From Sacculina carcini (taxonomy: Eukaryota; Arthropoda; Thecostraca; Sacculinidae): a stretch of DNA of 64,000 nucleotides. The number at the start of each line of letters is the position of its first letter. Position 1 is the first letter of the stretch. The notes below the pieces were generated by a model. It did no database searches. It saw nothing but the letters and a program-made list of their open reading frames with translations, and had not been told where the DNA came from. Location: contig OU696582.1 in the NCBI GenBank assembly GCA_916048095.2, positions 3,540,001 through 3,604,000 of the forward strand, read 5' to 3'. The position numbers and the translations under genes are program-made. This document shows positions 10,941-46,009 of this stretch, piece by piece.

Positions 10941-13900
10941 AATATACACCGATTAAATTTCACTGAAGCCCAATCACAATTAAGAATGCATCATATTATC
11001 TCCAAGCATGGATGGTGTGGTTTTATTGCGTACAGTTTAATTAATGCTACACTCTACTGAATATAAAGGCTTTATTGTCCTCAATAACGTTCCGCACGAC
11101 GGGCGGGTAAAATGCTATTGGGAACAAAGTAAACTACTGAATTTAACTGTGTAATTTAATTGGTTTAATTTCAAGTTGCATAAGCATAAGTTGCATAAGG
11201 ATATGGGTTGCAATATCATGTAATGCCAACTTATGCTGTTTTAGCGGAAGCATTAACCTGGAATTATAGAGATGACAGAAGGTTGCATTGTTTTGATAGT
11301 GTTGTGGAAAAACATGTTTTCTAAATTGAAACATAAATTTCACATTTAGACTTTTAGATTAGCTATAACTTTCCTGTGGGTCTGTTTTTCTTTTTCAATT
11401 TGCACTAATTTTTTTATGAATTGAATATTAATTATATTTTATGAACTGTTCCGCACGACGGGCGAATTAAATGTATCTATAAAGAGTGGGTTTAAATGAT
11501 AGCGAGGTATATGATATTTTGCTAGCAGTAAATATTCTAGCGATAAAAGTAGAATAGCTCTTAAGCAAATGATTTTGGAGAATGATGTGAACCTTTAAAT
11601 ATATTTTGCGATCTGATGATATATGTATTAGGAATAATACGTAGCAGAATATAGATTGCATAATATAATATCGGCTGTAATATCAAGGGCTGCATTATCG
11701 ATGTAATCCAAAAAATAACAACTGTATGAATATGATGCATTAGTGGAAGCATTAACCGGGAATTATGAGATAATATGATAATGGTGTAAAATTATATCGC
11801 ATTATGCAACAAATGTGAATTTAGCTACCTTACAGTTTGGTCCCGATACTATATTGGCGGGTTGAGAGAAAAGTATTGGTGGGCCGCGTGTTTGGGACCC
11901 CTGGGGTAGATAATATCAGTCTTCTGATTACAAATTATGATCGCATCAGTATATTTTGTGATCACAAACTAATAAGTTAAATCACCTCAGACTAGGCTGA
12001 GAGCGGTCAAGATTGAATGGTTGGGTTGGGTTGGGTAGGTTTGACTCAGGTTATATTGGGTTTTAATGATAGCGGAAAATATATAAATTTTAACAATAAA
12101 TATTATAGCGGTAAAAGTGAAATAGTACTTAAGCAAATGATATTGGGGAATGATGTTAAGTAATAAATATAGTTTGGAAACAGTCTGATGAAAAGATTTC
12201 ATCATCTTTCATTGTTTGTTTCGTGTTTGTGTTCTGAATTATACCACACGACGGGCAGATTTATATATCAGGCGGGTTGAGGGATAATATTTGTCAAAAT
12301 AAGAACAAAAATATTCACATTTAGACTTTTCTATTGGTTAAGATATTTATAGGTTACATTTTTTGCTTTTCAATTTGTATTCATTATATTTTATGGATTT
12401 GATATGAATTTTATTGTATGAATTGTTCCGCACGACGGGTGGGTTTAAAAAAGTGTTTTTAGATCATTTTTTCAAATGGTTCATTTAAAAAAAGGTTTTT
12501 TTTTTTAAATAAAATTGTTCCGCGGGCAGCAACTATAGACAATAGAACGTTCAATTTACCCTGTAGAATTAATCCATACACAAAACCAATGGATTTGACT
12601 TCAAGATGCAGAACGGATCGTGTTCGAGTTCTGAATTATTCAGCACGACGGGCGGGTTTAAAAATGACTCAGGCGGACTAAGGGGAAATATTGTGTCGAA
12701 ATAAAAATAATTAAACTTATAATTTTCAATTGATTAATATTTTTATGAGTGTACCCTATTTCATTTTTATTTTTCCATATTTTTTATGAATTGAATATGA
12801 ATTTCATGTTATGAATTGCTCCGCACAACGGGCGGGTTTTAATGCTATATATATACATAAAGAAGAAATTATCTGTCTGTCTGTGTATGTATGCTTGAAT
12901 ATGAGGTGACATAATTGCGCTGGCTCATGGTTCGCTGGTTCAATGATCAGGGGCTTCAAACGCAAACGAAGCGATGGCTCATTTTTATGAAATAAAAATC
13001 TCCCGCGGGCAGCAATAAAACGTTCAATTTCACCGTGTAGAATGAATTCATATACAAAACTAATGGATTTGACTTCAAGAACCAGAACGGATGGTGTTCG
13101 AGTTCTGAATTATTCCGCACGTCGGCCGGGTTTAAATATGAGGCGGGCTGAGTGAAAATATTTTGTCAAAATGTAAATTAAAAATAATGAAATTTAGACT
13201 TTTTAATTGATTAAGGTTTTTATGAGTTTGCCTTATTTATTTTTAATTTGCAATATTTTTATGAATTCTTCCGCACAACGGGCGGGTTTTAATGCTAGTG
13301 TATCTATAAAGAGTGGGTTTAAATGATAGCGAGGTATATGATATTTTGCTAGCAGTAAATATTCTAGCGATAAAAGTAGAATAGCTCTTAAGCAAATGAT
13401 TTTGGAGAATGATGTGAACCTTTAAATATATTTTGCGATCTGATGATATATGTACTAGGAATAATACGTAGCAGAATATAGATTGCATAATATAATATCG
13501 GCTGTAATATCAAGGGCTTTAATATCGGTGTAATCCAAAAACTAACAACTGTATGAATATGATGCATTATTGGAAGCATTAGCCGGAAATTATGAGATAA
13601 TATGATAATGGTGTATAATTATATCGCATTATGCAACAAATGTGAATTTAGCTGCCTTACAGTTTGATTCCGATACTATATTGGCGGGTTGAGAGATAAG
13701 TATTTGTGGGCCGCGTGTTTGGGACCCCTGCGGTAGATAATCTCAGTCTTCTGATTACAAATTATGATCGCATCAGTATATTTTGTGATCACAAACTAAT
13801 AAGTTAAATCACCTCAGACTAGGCTGAGTGCGGTCAAAATTGGATGGTTGGGTTGGGTTGGGTAGGTTTGACTCAGGTTATATTGGGTTTTAATGATAGC

Positions 13901-15790
13901 GGAAAATATATAAATTTTAGCAATAAATAGTATAGCGATAAAAGTAAAATAGTACTTAAGCAAATGATATTGGGGAATGATGTTAAGTAATAAATATAGT
14001 TTGGAAACATTCTGATGAAAAGATTTCATCATCTTTCATTGTTTGTTTCGTGTTTGTGTTCTGAATTATACCACACGACGGGCAGATTTATATATCAGGC
14101 GGGTTGAGGGATAATATTTGTCCAAATAAGAACAAAAATATTCACATTTAGACTTTTCTATTGGTTAAGATATTTATAGGTTACATTTTTTGGTTTTCAA
14201 TTCGTATTCAATATATTTTATGGATTTGATATGAATTCTATTGTATGAATTGTTCCGCACGACGGGCGGGTTTAAAAAAAGTGTGTTTTAGTTCATTTTT
14301 TCAAATGGTTCATTTAAAAAAGGTAATTTTTTTTTAAATAAAAATGCTCCGCGGTCAGCAACTATAGACAATAGAACGTTCAATTTCCCCTGTATAATCA
14401 ATCCATACACAAAACCAATGGATTTGACTTCAAATATGAATTTTATTGTATGAATTGTTCCGCACGAGGGACGGGTTTAAAAAAAGTGTTTCCATTTTTT
14501 AGTTCATTTTTTCAAATGGTTCATTTGAAAAAAGGTATTTTTTAAATAAAAATGCTCCGTGGGCAGCAACTATAGACAATAGAACGTTCAATTTACCCTG
14601 TAGAATTAATCCATACACAAAACCAATGGATTTGACTTCAAGATCCAGAACGGATCGTGTTCGAGTTCTGAATTATTCAGCACGACGGGCAGGTTTAAAA
14701 ATGACTCAGGCGGACTGAGGGGAAATATTTTGTCGAAATAAAAATAATTAAACTTATAATTTTTAATAGATGAATATTTTTATGAGTGTACCCTATTTCA
14801 TTTTTATTTTTCCATATTTTTTATGAATTGAATATGAATTTCATGTTATGAATTGCTCTGCACAACGGGCGGGTTATAATGCTATATATATATATACATA
14901 AAGAAGAAATTATCTGTCTGTCTGTGTATGTATGCTTGAATATGAGGTGACATAATTGCGCTGGTTCATGGTTCGCTGGTTCAATGATCAGGGGCTTCAA
15001 ACGCAAACGAAGCGATGGCTCATTTTTATGAAATAAAAATGTCCCGCGGGCAGCAATAAAACGTTCAATTTCACCGTGTAGAATGAATTCATATACAAAA
15101 CTAATGGATTTGACTTCAAGAACCAGAACGGATGGTGTTCGAGTTCTGAATTATTCCGCACGTCGGCCGGGTTTAAATATGAGGCGGGCTGAGTGAAAAT
15201 ATTTTGTCAAAATAAAATTAAAAATAATGAAATTTAGACTTTTTAATTGATTAAGGTTTTTATGAGTTTGCCTTATTTGTTTTTAATTTGAAATATTTTT
15301 ATGAATTGCTCCGCACAACGGGCGGGTTTTAATGCTAGTATATACATAAAGAAGAAATTATCTGTCTGTCTGTGTATGTATGCTTGAATATGAGGTGACA
15401 TAATTGCGCTGGTTCATGGTTCGCTGGTTCAATGATCAGGGGCTTGAAACGCAAACGAAGCGATGGCTCATTTTTATGAAATAAAAATGTCCCGCGGGCA
15501 GCAATAAAACGTTCAATTTCACCGTATAGAATGAATTCATATACAAAACTAATGGATTTGACTTCAAGAACCAGAACGGATGGTGTTCGAGTTCTGAATT
15601 ATTCCTCACGTCGGGCGGGTTTAAATATGAGGCGGGTTGAGTGAAAATATTTCGTCAAAATAAAATTAAAAATAATGAAATTTATACTTTTTAATTGATT
15701 AAGGTCTTCATGAATTTGCCTTATTTATTTTTAATTTGCAATATTTTTATGAATTGTTCCGCACAACGGGCGGGTTTTAATGCTAGTTAT
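10941..15790 (+). repeat. module A, right arm, tandemly duplicated
   Basis: Reverse complement of 1-2530, followed by a tandem copy. The stretch starting about 11470 repeats from about 13307, an offset of about 1.84 kb. At the far end a unit of about 457 bp (starting about 14876 and 15338, each ending CGGGCGGGTTTTAATGCTAG) is tandem. The motif CCGCACGACGGGCGGG recurs throughout. No gene is seen. The block ends at about 15790, where unique or LINE-like sequence begins. Confidence 0.8.
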
Positions 15791-16560
15791 CAATAAATGC
15801 GAATAAATCTGTCTACGTGACATTTCATAGCCTAAAAAATCAACCGGAATATACAGTACGACTGAAAAATGATATGATGACGAAAGTGGAAAAAGTACGA
15901 TTTTTGTGAGTTATTTTGGATGAAACATTATATTGGAAACATCAGGTATGTTCGGTTACAAACAATGTTTGGAAAATCAATAGCATCTAATAAGGAGAGT
16001 CAAAACAATCTTGAATAATGACACCAAACGTATTTTGTACAACGCTTTATTTAAACCGCATATTAATTACTGTTGTGAATCCTGGGGCAACACCTTTCCA
16101 ACTTTCGTAAAAAAAACTGGAAACACCTCAAAAGTATGCAATATGACAGATTGTCGATGCTAAATACTTGGAGCATACTTCTCCAAATTAAAAAAATAAA
16201 TATTTTGAAGTTTAAAGATGAGGTTAAGCTGGAAACATTAACGAATTTTCACTTGGCGTTTCACAATAAGCTCAAAGTACAAGTAAGTAAAGTAAAGTAA
16301 AGTACTCATACAATAATGTAGACTGCAGAATACCTTTCAGATATAGGTATCTGTCATCCAACAAAGGTATCTCCGTCATCCAACAAAATTTACGGTCAAA
16401 TATTCACGTGTAAAGGTCAAAAGTATGTCATTTTTTCGAGAAGGAATAAGGCTATATATTAAATTGCCAGAACAAATTAAAATGTACAGGTCGTTGCCTA
16501 TATTCAAAAAACAATTTGTGAAAATGAAAATGGACGATTAAGTGTCTCCCCACTACTACC
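15790..16560 (+). pseudogene. LINE reverse transcriptase C-terminal relic
   Basis: Broken reading frames show the usual Jockey/CR1-type region downstream of the YxDD box: VEKVRFL followed by VILDETLYWKHQV, then ILYNALFKPHINYCCESWGN, the equivalent of the conserved LYxSLxxPHLxYCxxxWG segment. Several stops and frameshifts interrupt it. No 5' part is present. It lies between the repeat block and the start of the gene neighbourhood. Family assignment below superfamily is not possible. Confidence 0.6.
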
Positions 16561-16719
16561 TACATTTTCAATTGGTGCATATGTGTGATAAGAACGAAAT
16601 TGTCACATGCTAGCGTCAATGTATGCTGAATTTTGTCCTTTGCACGACCACCATGATATGTTCACTGTGTTTATGTTCATTGTCTTGTCACTTATGTTCA
16701 TTGTCTGGTCAGGAGAATT

Positions 16720-17010
16720 CCTGCTACTGGTACTGTGTAGCCCAGTACAATCTCATAGTCGAGTGGTCGGCGACTAAACTGGGTCCCACCGGTGAGGAGG
16801 GTGGCTAGACACCCAGCAGGACTAAAAACAAAACCTGTCCAAGGGCGGAAGAGCTACTCGCTAGCCAACGGCCATCTAGCATTTATTTTTATTATTTTAT
16901 ATCCTATGCTTTTTTTCTATATTCCCATTATATATTTTCTCTCTTTCCATTATATGCTCTATTACATTACATTATTCATATATGTATATGTGTATGCATG
17001 TGTATGTGTA
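16720..17010 (+). repeat. dispersed SINE-like repeat, copy 1
   Basis: About 290 bp closely similar to the reverse complement of 20060-20345. Shared landmarks are GTACTGTGTAGCC, GAGGAGGGTGGCTA, CAGCAGGACT and GCTACTCGCTAGCCA, followed by a T-rich part ending in a TA/TG microsatellite. Short length, dispersed copies and a simple-repeat tail resemble a SINE. No clear Pol III A/B boxes were identified, so the class is open. Confidence 0.6.
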
Positions 17011-17186
17011 TATATGTGCGTGTGTATGTTTCGTGTACATGTGTTTGTGTGTATGTGTGTATGTATGTGTTCAATTTTGCAAGCACCCATGTACTTTCTG
17101 TCGATTTGTGCTCCATATTTTTGTCCCCATACCGCTCTGTGTCTACACTTTATTACCCTGCTCCTGCTCGCGCCTTTGTCCTCGAA

Positions 17187-17719
17187 ACAATATTGCCCTA
17201 TGAACATATTAGCCACAAATGCCCGAGTACTCCCATACTCTACAATAGGGCAATATGTTCAGCTCGGCCAGTGTAGTGTCAAATGCGAAGCAAGTGCGGT
17301 GAGTGCGACTGCGGCTTGTGGTCAATATGTTCGCTTTTCACCATAGCGTAATTTCAGTGGTTTCCAACACAAGACACGAGTTCGTATACAACAGATGACT
17401 ATCATCTAACGCACTGTGTGTGGTTATTGGCTAGGCTCTGTAAGCTGACCTAACCTGACCAACCTAACCTAACCTAATCAATATCCACACAATACATTAT
17501 GCGCTAGCTATCTGTTGTATACAAACTCGTGCGTTGTGTTGAAAACCACTGAAATAACGCCATGGTGAAAAGCGAACATATTGGCCACAAGCCGCAGTCG
17601 CACTCACCGCACTTGGTACGCCTTTGACATTACGCTGACCGAGCTGAACATATTGCCCTATTGCAGAGTATGAGAGTATGCGGGCGTTTGTGGCTAATAT
17701 GTTCATAGGGCAATATTGT
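17187..17719. mobile_element. foldback (long inverted repeat) element
   Basis: Two arms of about 240 bp are inverted copies of each other at roughly 88-90 percent identity. The outer ends are ACAATATTGCCCTATGAAC and its complement. The arms are separated by a short centre holding a CCTAACCTAACC stretch. Within each arm a shorter segment (AACATATTGCCC type) recurs. There is no transposase. No target duplication could be defined at the ends. Confidence 0.75.
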
Positions 17720-17738
17720 AGTACTCCCGTTACTTATT

Positions 17739-17739
17739 G

Positions 17740-17774
<35 letters not shown>

Positions 17775-17815
17775 TACACTCATACATACATACACTCATA
17801 CATACACACATTTCT
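17739..17815. repeat. (CA)n and (CATA)n microsatellite
   Basis: Simple repeat just upstream of the first visible ENOX exon. The sequence between it and the exon (17816-17884) shows no other feature. Confidence 0.9.
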
Positions 17816-17884
17816 GAAGGTTTTGTGGCGTCTCCAAAGTTGTTATTTGACCAGTTTTCTGCTGTTTGCGGCGGCTGTTGGCAG

Positions 17885-40878
<22,994 letters not shown>

Positions 40879-41339
40879 GCTTTGTTGCCAGTTCGTGACG
40901 AGACGTCTGTCTGTGTGTGTATGTGTGTGTGTATGTATGTGTATGTGTATGTATGTGTGTGTGTGAAGTGAAGTAAATTGCATTTATTGCACATCCATCA
41001 TACATATACATTTGAGGCTTTTCAGTACAATATATACATATACACACACAATCATTCAATAAATCATTCAATCAATCAATCACGTCAATCACACAATCAC
41101 ATTTAATCAATCAATCACACAATGTATAAACAATAATATAACATCAATGTACACATATTAGCACGTACTCGGTAACAACTTGGTATATAAGCTCATAGGC
41201 AGTAAGGTTCGTGTTTGTGCGATATTCGAGTTGTGTTCACGTGTGCGTTTTCATGTGAATGTTCCGGATATATATACATATATATATATATATATATGGC
41301 GGCGTCCTAGTTCACTCGTTTTATTCCGGCATCTGTGAT

Positions 41340-42200
41340 AATCTTCGGGTAGATAATGTCGCTTTGTCTTGTCGTTCGAGATCCGCTTTGTCGTTCGTCT
41401 GGTGTTTTACAGCAGATTCGGTGTGTTTGTCTGCATAATTTTGAAAATAAGTCGTTTTCTGTTGGTTGTAAATAACTCGTCAATTCGCGGCATTTCCAGC
41501 ATGGTAAATGCGTCGGCTATATGGTCTTGTTTTCGTCTCTTCTTGAGTATTCGTGCGGAGAAGTTGAGGAATTTTGAAGTTAGTGAGGCTGTGTAGGTCC
41601 TGCTGTGCCGTATATAGTGATGTAATATGTAAGTGTTGACATAATAAACGCATTGATGAGAGGTCGATGTGTTCTTGCGGTGTAGTAACAAAATATTTGC
41701 TGAAAACTTCGCTCCAGATAATGTATCGTTTCGTTCAATTAACTTCGTTCCAGATAATGTATCGTTTCGTTCAATTGATGATTACTCGTTGAAATGGTTA
41801 ATGTAGTATCGTCTGCATATAATACGATTTCGTTTCTCTTCGATACATGAGATGAGAAGTCGTTAAAAAAGTAAAAATAACACACAACTGAGAGGGCCCC
41901 TTGAAATATCGACATATTTGGTGTTGTCGCTCTCTTAGATGATAATTGAGATAATTGGTATCATCCAGTCTGTTGCACTTTGACCTGTTGAGTGTGGCCT
42001 CTCAAGTAATGTCGGAACTAGCGGTCATCGATGTTGTAAGATCGTATTTTGTCGAGCAGTAGGTAATGGTCAAAAATATCAAAGCACTTTGACAAATCAA
42101 TGGATGTTACGTTTGTTGCTTTCCTTTCTTGCATAACCTTGTAGATGGTGTCGGTGACTGTTACAAGCGCTGTTTCACACTAGTGGAACAGCGCTTGACG
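41340..42200 (-). pseudogene. LINE J2 reverse transcriptase remnant
   Basis: Motif A reads SIDLSKCFDIFDHYLLLDKI, then YNIDDR with a stop and FRHYLRGHTQQVKVQ. The catalytic box EIVLYADDTTLTIST is at about 41800. Highly fragmented. C-terminal frames (41691-41407) resemble the J1 C-terminus. Confidence 0.72.
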
Positions 42201-42881
42201 ACATTTCATCGATGGATAATCTGCAATGTGTCAGTAAGGGATATCTGTTCAAAATGATCAAAGGATGCAGATGATACAGAAGTGGCAGGCGGCAATGAAG
42301 CAGACAAAGGACATTGGGAAATATTTGTATCGGTTTTTAAATCAAGTGAGTCGCGATGTCATCGGCGGATATAGGGCATTGACGAGTAGAGTTTTTCTTT
42401 CCTTTTGTAGTAAGCCATTTTCTACTGGAATTTTGCCCTGATTTCAAAATCCTCAAAAAGAAAGCCTCCTTAGCTGCGTTTAGTTCAGAGAGGAAGTTTC
42501 ATCGTGCCACTGTGAAATCGTCCTACAACTGATGATCACGTGCAGTCTTCCATTGTCGTTCCAGTCGTGTCACTTTAGACCTCTCTCGTCTCAGCTCGCT
42601 TGTGAGTCATGGAGGGCACGTGTCACAGTGATAGAACGACGTTGTCTTTGATGGAAATATGTTATTCTTGACCACATCAACTAGTGTAATGAAAAAATTT
42701 TGAGATCGCATGGAAGCGTATTAAGGAAAATATCAGGCGGTAAAAAGTGATGGACAGCTATACTGAATGAGTTTTCCTCAAATACCGGGTAGTCATGGTG
42801 TGCTAGGCACATTTTCGTTTTGGGTAGGGCTTCGCTAAATGAAAAGTTGATGGAGATCAGGAGTAGATAATTATCCGTGTA

Positions 42882-45269
42882 CAGTAATACCTCCGCTGAC
42901 GAACGCTTCAGCTCACGAACTTTTCGCCTCACGAACATAAAATTCGCGAGCATATAGTCTCGGCTGACGAACTAGTTTTGGGCGGACGAACCAAACCACG
43001 CGGTCGAACAGCGCCACGGTGGCGGCCACGAGAAGCTTACGCACGCTCACGGCGTCCCAGTTCGTGACTTCCTTTCGTCGAGTGCGCACGTGGTTTGTCT
43101 TTGATAGATATTTTGGACCATAATGAGTGTACTTTTCCTATTATGGGACCGAAAAAGACCCCACCACAGGCTAGTGTTAAGCCTAAGAAAAGATTTAAGA
43201 CAATTACGATCGAGCAGAAGAAGGAGATCATTGAAAAACACGAATGAGGTGTGCGTTTGTGTGACTTAGCGTCCCAGTATTAGTACGCTAAGTTACCATT
43301 GCTACCATCCTGAAGAACAAGGAAGCTATTATGGGTGCGTGTGTGGCTAAGGGTGTTTCTGTGTTGTCTAAGCAACGGTCTCAGGCAATCGAAAAGGTTG
43401 AAAAACTTCTGTTGATTTTGATAAATGAAAAGCAGCTAGCAGGTGACAGTGTGAGTGAGAGTATCATCGCCGAGAAAGCACGGCAACTTCACTCGGATAT
43501 CATCAAGATGCAAGCTGGAAGGTCGTCATCGATTGATGATTTCAAGGCTAGCCACGGATGGTTCGAGAATTGAAGCGTCGTCAGGGATTCACAAAGCGTC
43601 GTCAGGGATACGTCATGGCGAGACAGCCAGTTCTGATGATATAGCTTCCGAGGCGTACAAGGAATCATTTCTCAAGATGGTGGGAGAAGAAGGCTATGTT
43701 CCTCATCAAGTGTTTAATGCTGATGAATCAGGTCTTTTTTGGAAAAAGATGTCTAACCGGACTTTCATGACACAGGAAGAGAGGTCCGTCCCTGGGCATA
43801 AGCCTATGAAAGATAGGTTAACCCTCCTGATGTGCGGCAATGCCAGTGACGACTGTAAGAAAACCAATATTGGTTTATCACTCAGAAAACCCAAGGGCCT
43901 TCAAGAAAAATCAGGTGGTTAAATTCAAGCTTCCTGTAATGTGGAAGTCCAACACCAAAGCTTGGGTTACTCGTCTCCTGTTTATGGACTGGATGCATGA
44001 TGTTTTCGCTCCTTCAGTGAGGAAATATCTCGAGGAGAAATGACTCCCTGCCAAGTGTCTTCTTCTCCTTGACAATGCCCCAGCGCATCCACCAAGTTTG
44101 GAGGAGGAACTTCAAGGTGATCTTGAATTTATCAAGGTCAAATTTCTCCCTCCCAACACAACCCCCCTCCTGCAGCCCATGGACCAGCAAGTGATCGCAA
44201 GCATTAAGAAGCTTTACACTAAGGCTATATTTACTTGGTGCTTTCACGTGACCAATGACACCGACCTATCCCTTAGGGATTATTGGAAGGACCATTTCAA
44301 TGTGTATCATTGTGTTCAACTGATAGAAAAGGCTTGGCATGATGTTACCTTTCGAACTTTGAAAGCAGCATGGAAGAAGTTGTGGCCCGCATGCATCCTT
44401 GAGAGGGATCTTGAAGGATTTGATCCTCAAGACTCTGTTGTTGTGAACGACATTGTTTCCATGGGACAGAACATGGGACTCCTAGTGGATACAAATGACG
44501 TCGAGGAGCTTTTTGCTGACCATAATGAGGTCCTCAACACATAGGATTTGATTTGCCTTAAAGAGGACAAGCAGAAGGAAGCCATTCAGGAGTTGTCATC
44601 TGAAGACGAGGATATGGATGCAGCATCAAGTGAGAGCATCAAGACCATGTTAGCTAAGTGGAGTGAGTGCAGGCTTTTATCGAGCAGTATCATTCAGAAA
44701 AGACTGTGGCTATGAGAATCATCGACATGATGAATGATAATGTGATGCCTCAGTTTCGTAAGACCATACAACTGAGAAAGCAACAGGTGTCAATTAAGAG
44801 GTTTCTAGTCAGCAAAAAGGATAAAGAGTCACCTTCTAAGAAGCAAAGAAGAGAAGCCACACCGGAGGTTGAGTTACCTACAGTGCTTATGGAAGTTGAC
44901 TCTCATTCCAAACAGTAACTCACTCCCTCCCTCTTATTTCTGTTATTACAATTCGTTCGTTCAGTACAATTATTTTATTACAATTCGTTTCTTTTATTAC
45001 AATTCGTTTCTTTTATTACAATTCGTTTCTTTGATTATTTTCGTTTATTTCTTTAATTACAATACAATAAAACATTTATTATACATAAAATAAGGTATTT
45101 TTATAGTCTTAAGGCTTATTTAGTAGAAAATTATGTTTTATGTGGACCTGGGAACGGATTATTCTGATTTTTATGGTTTCTCATGGGAAATAATTGTTCG
45201 GAAGACGAACTTTTCGCCTTATGCACACTTTATGGGAACCAATTATGTTCGTGAGCCGAGGTATCACTG
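42882..45269 (+). mobile_element. Tigger (pogo-type) DNA transposon
   Basis: Ends are inverted repeats CAGTAATACCTCCGCTGACG / CAGTGATACCTCGGCTCACG flanked by TA on both sides (42880-42881, 45270-45271), exactly the Tigger/pogo pattern; length 2388 bp. Imperfect sub-terminal repeats (GACGAACTTTTCGCCT type) also occur near both ends. The inside codes for a decayed transposase. It interrupts the endonuclease of LINE J2, so it is younger than that LINE. Confidence 0.92.
43143..44918 (+). pseudogene. Tigger transposase (CENP-B HTH, DDE_1), decayed
   Basis: Related to jerky/TIGD proteins. Start MGPKKTPPQASVKPKKRFKT and ITIEQKKEIIEKHE, then a TGA in the first helix-turn-helix. The second DNA-binding part holds IAEKARQLHSDI and SHGWFEN. 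DDE core: FNADESGLFWKK, LLLLDNAPAH, and TPLLQPMDQQVIASIKK, so the three catalytic Asp residues remain. C-terminal acidic and Lys-rich parts end at about 44918. At least one stop and several frameshifts (about 43570, 43915, 44041) prevent a full product. Length about 590 codons, normal for Tigger. Confidence 0.85.
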
Positions 45270-45271
45270 TA

Positions 45272-46000
45272 TTTCAAATCAGGTGGGAGGGTTAATACCT
45301 GCGCACTTGATTCGTTTGAGGACCACAGAGCAGACGGACAAAGTACAAGGCCAAGCGTGTGTCCCGAGCGGTGGGTTGGACTATTTGGTAGGAGAGAAAG
45401 AGCAAAGGAGTCAATGAGGGAGAGAAAGGATATCGTAGAAGGCTTGAGAAGCGGGGCATCTGGCCAAAAATTAAAATCACCAAGGATTAAATAGGAATCA
45501 CCTAACTTGGCGTTTAGCTTATCGACAAAGATACTGAACTCATCAAAGAACTCCTTTGTTGTCCCAGGGCGTTCATGTCTGTATATAACGTTGATTGCCA
45601 ATATTCGCTTTGATGGATTGTTGAAAACGCAAGAAACATATTCAAAAGACAGAGGGGAGACGGAGAGAGGAAAAGTTGTCGACCTAACATGTGAGATCGG
45701 TAAATGATTCCAACACCACCGCTTTTGTTATTCTCCCTGGCTGAATTAATGAGAGAGAAACTGGGCTGTATGGCATTTGAAAAGGCGGCGCAATCTGTCT
45801 AAAAAAGCCACGTCTCAGTAATGCAGAATACATCCAGAGAATGGTTAGAGAGAATTTCGGCTACATAATTGGATTTCCTACGCGCATATCTTAAATTTAA
45901 GAGGCCTATGTTTGGGTAGCAAACATTTGGGTTATGAGTGGGGGTTGTGATATGGATATGAGGAGGAGGTAAGGAGTTTCCGCTGCCGTCAAACGAAATT
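45272..46000 (-). pseudogene. LINE J2 endonuclease, N-terminal part
   Basis: Reads INVIYRHERPGTTKEFFDEF, SYLILGDFNFWPDAP (GDFN catalytic motif) and HTLGLVLCP (the TLDLVL position). It stops at the Tigger insertion at 45269 and resumes at 42880 with DNYLLLISINFSF. Earlier endonuclease motifs toward 46000 are in degraded frames. Confidence 0.75.
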
Positions 46001-46009
46001 GGTTTTTGA

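Noticed and set aside
111..15760. CCGCCCGTCG motif resembling the conserved 3' region of 18S rRNA
   Set aside because: Only about ten bases match; flanking sequence is not rRNA and the motif recurs in AT-rich repeat context.
1..15790. Some 30 open frames of 60-80 codons
   Set aside because: They occur as mirrored or tandem copies of non-coding repeats, lack any family motif and have AT-driven composition.
17450..17485. Interstitial telomere
   Set aside because: Only about four imperfect CCTAA units in a foldback loop.
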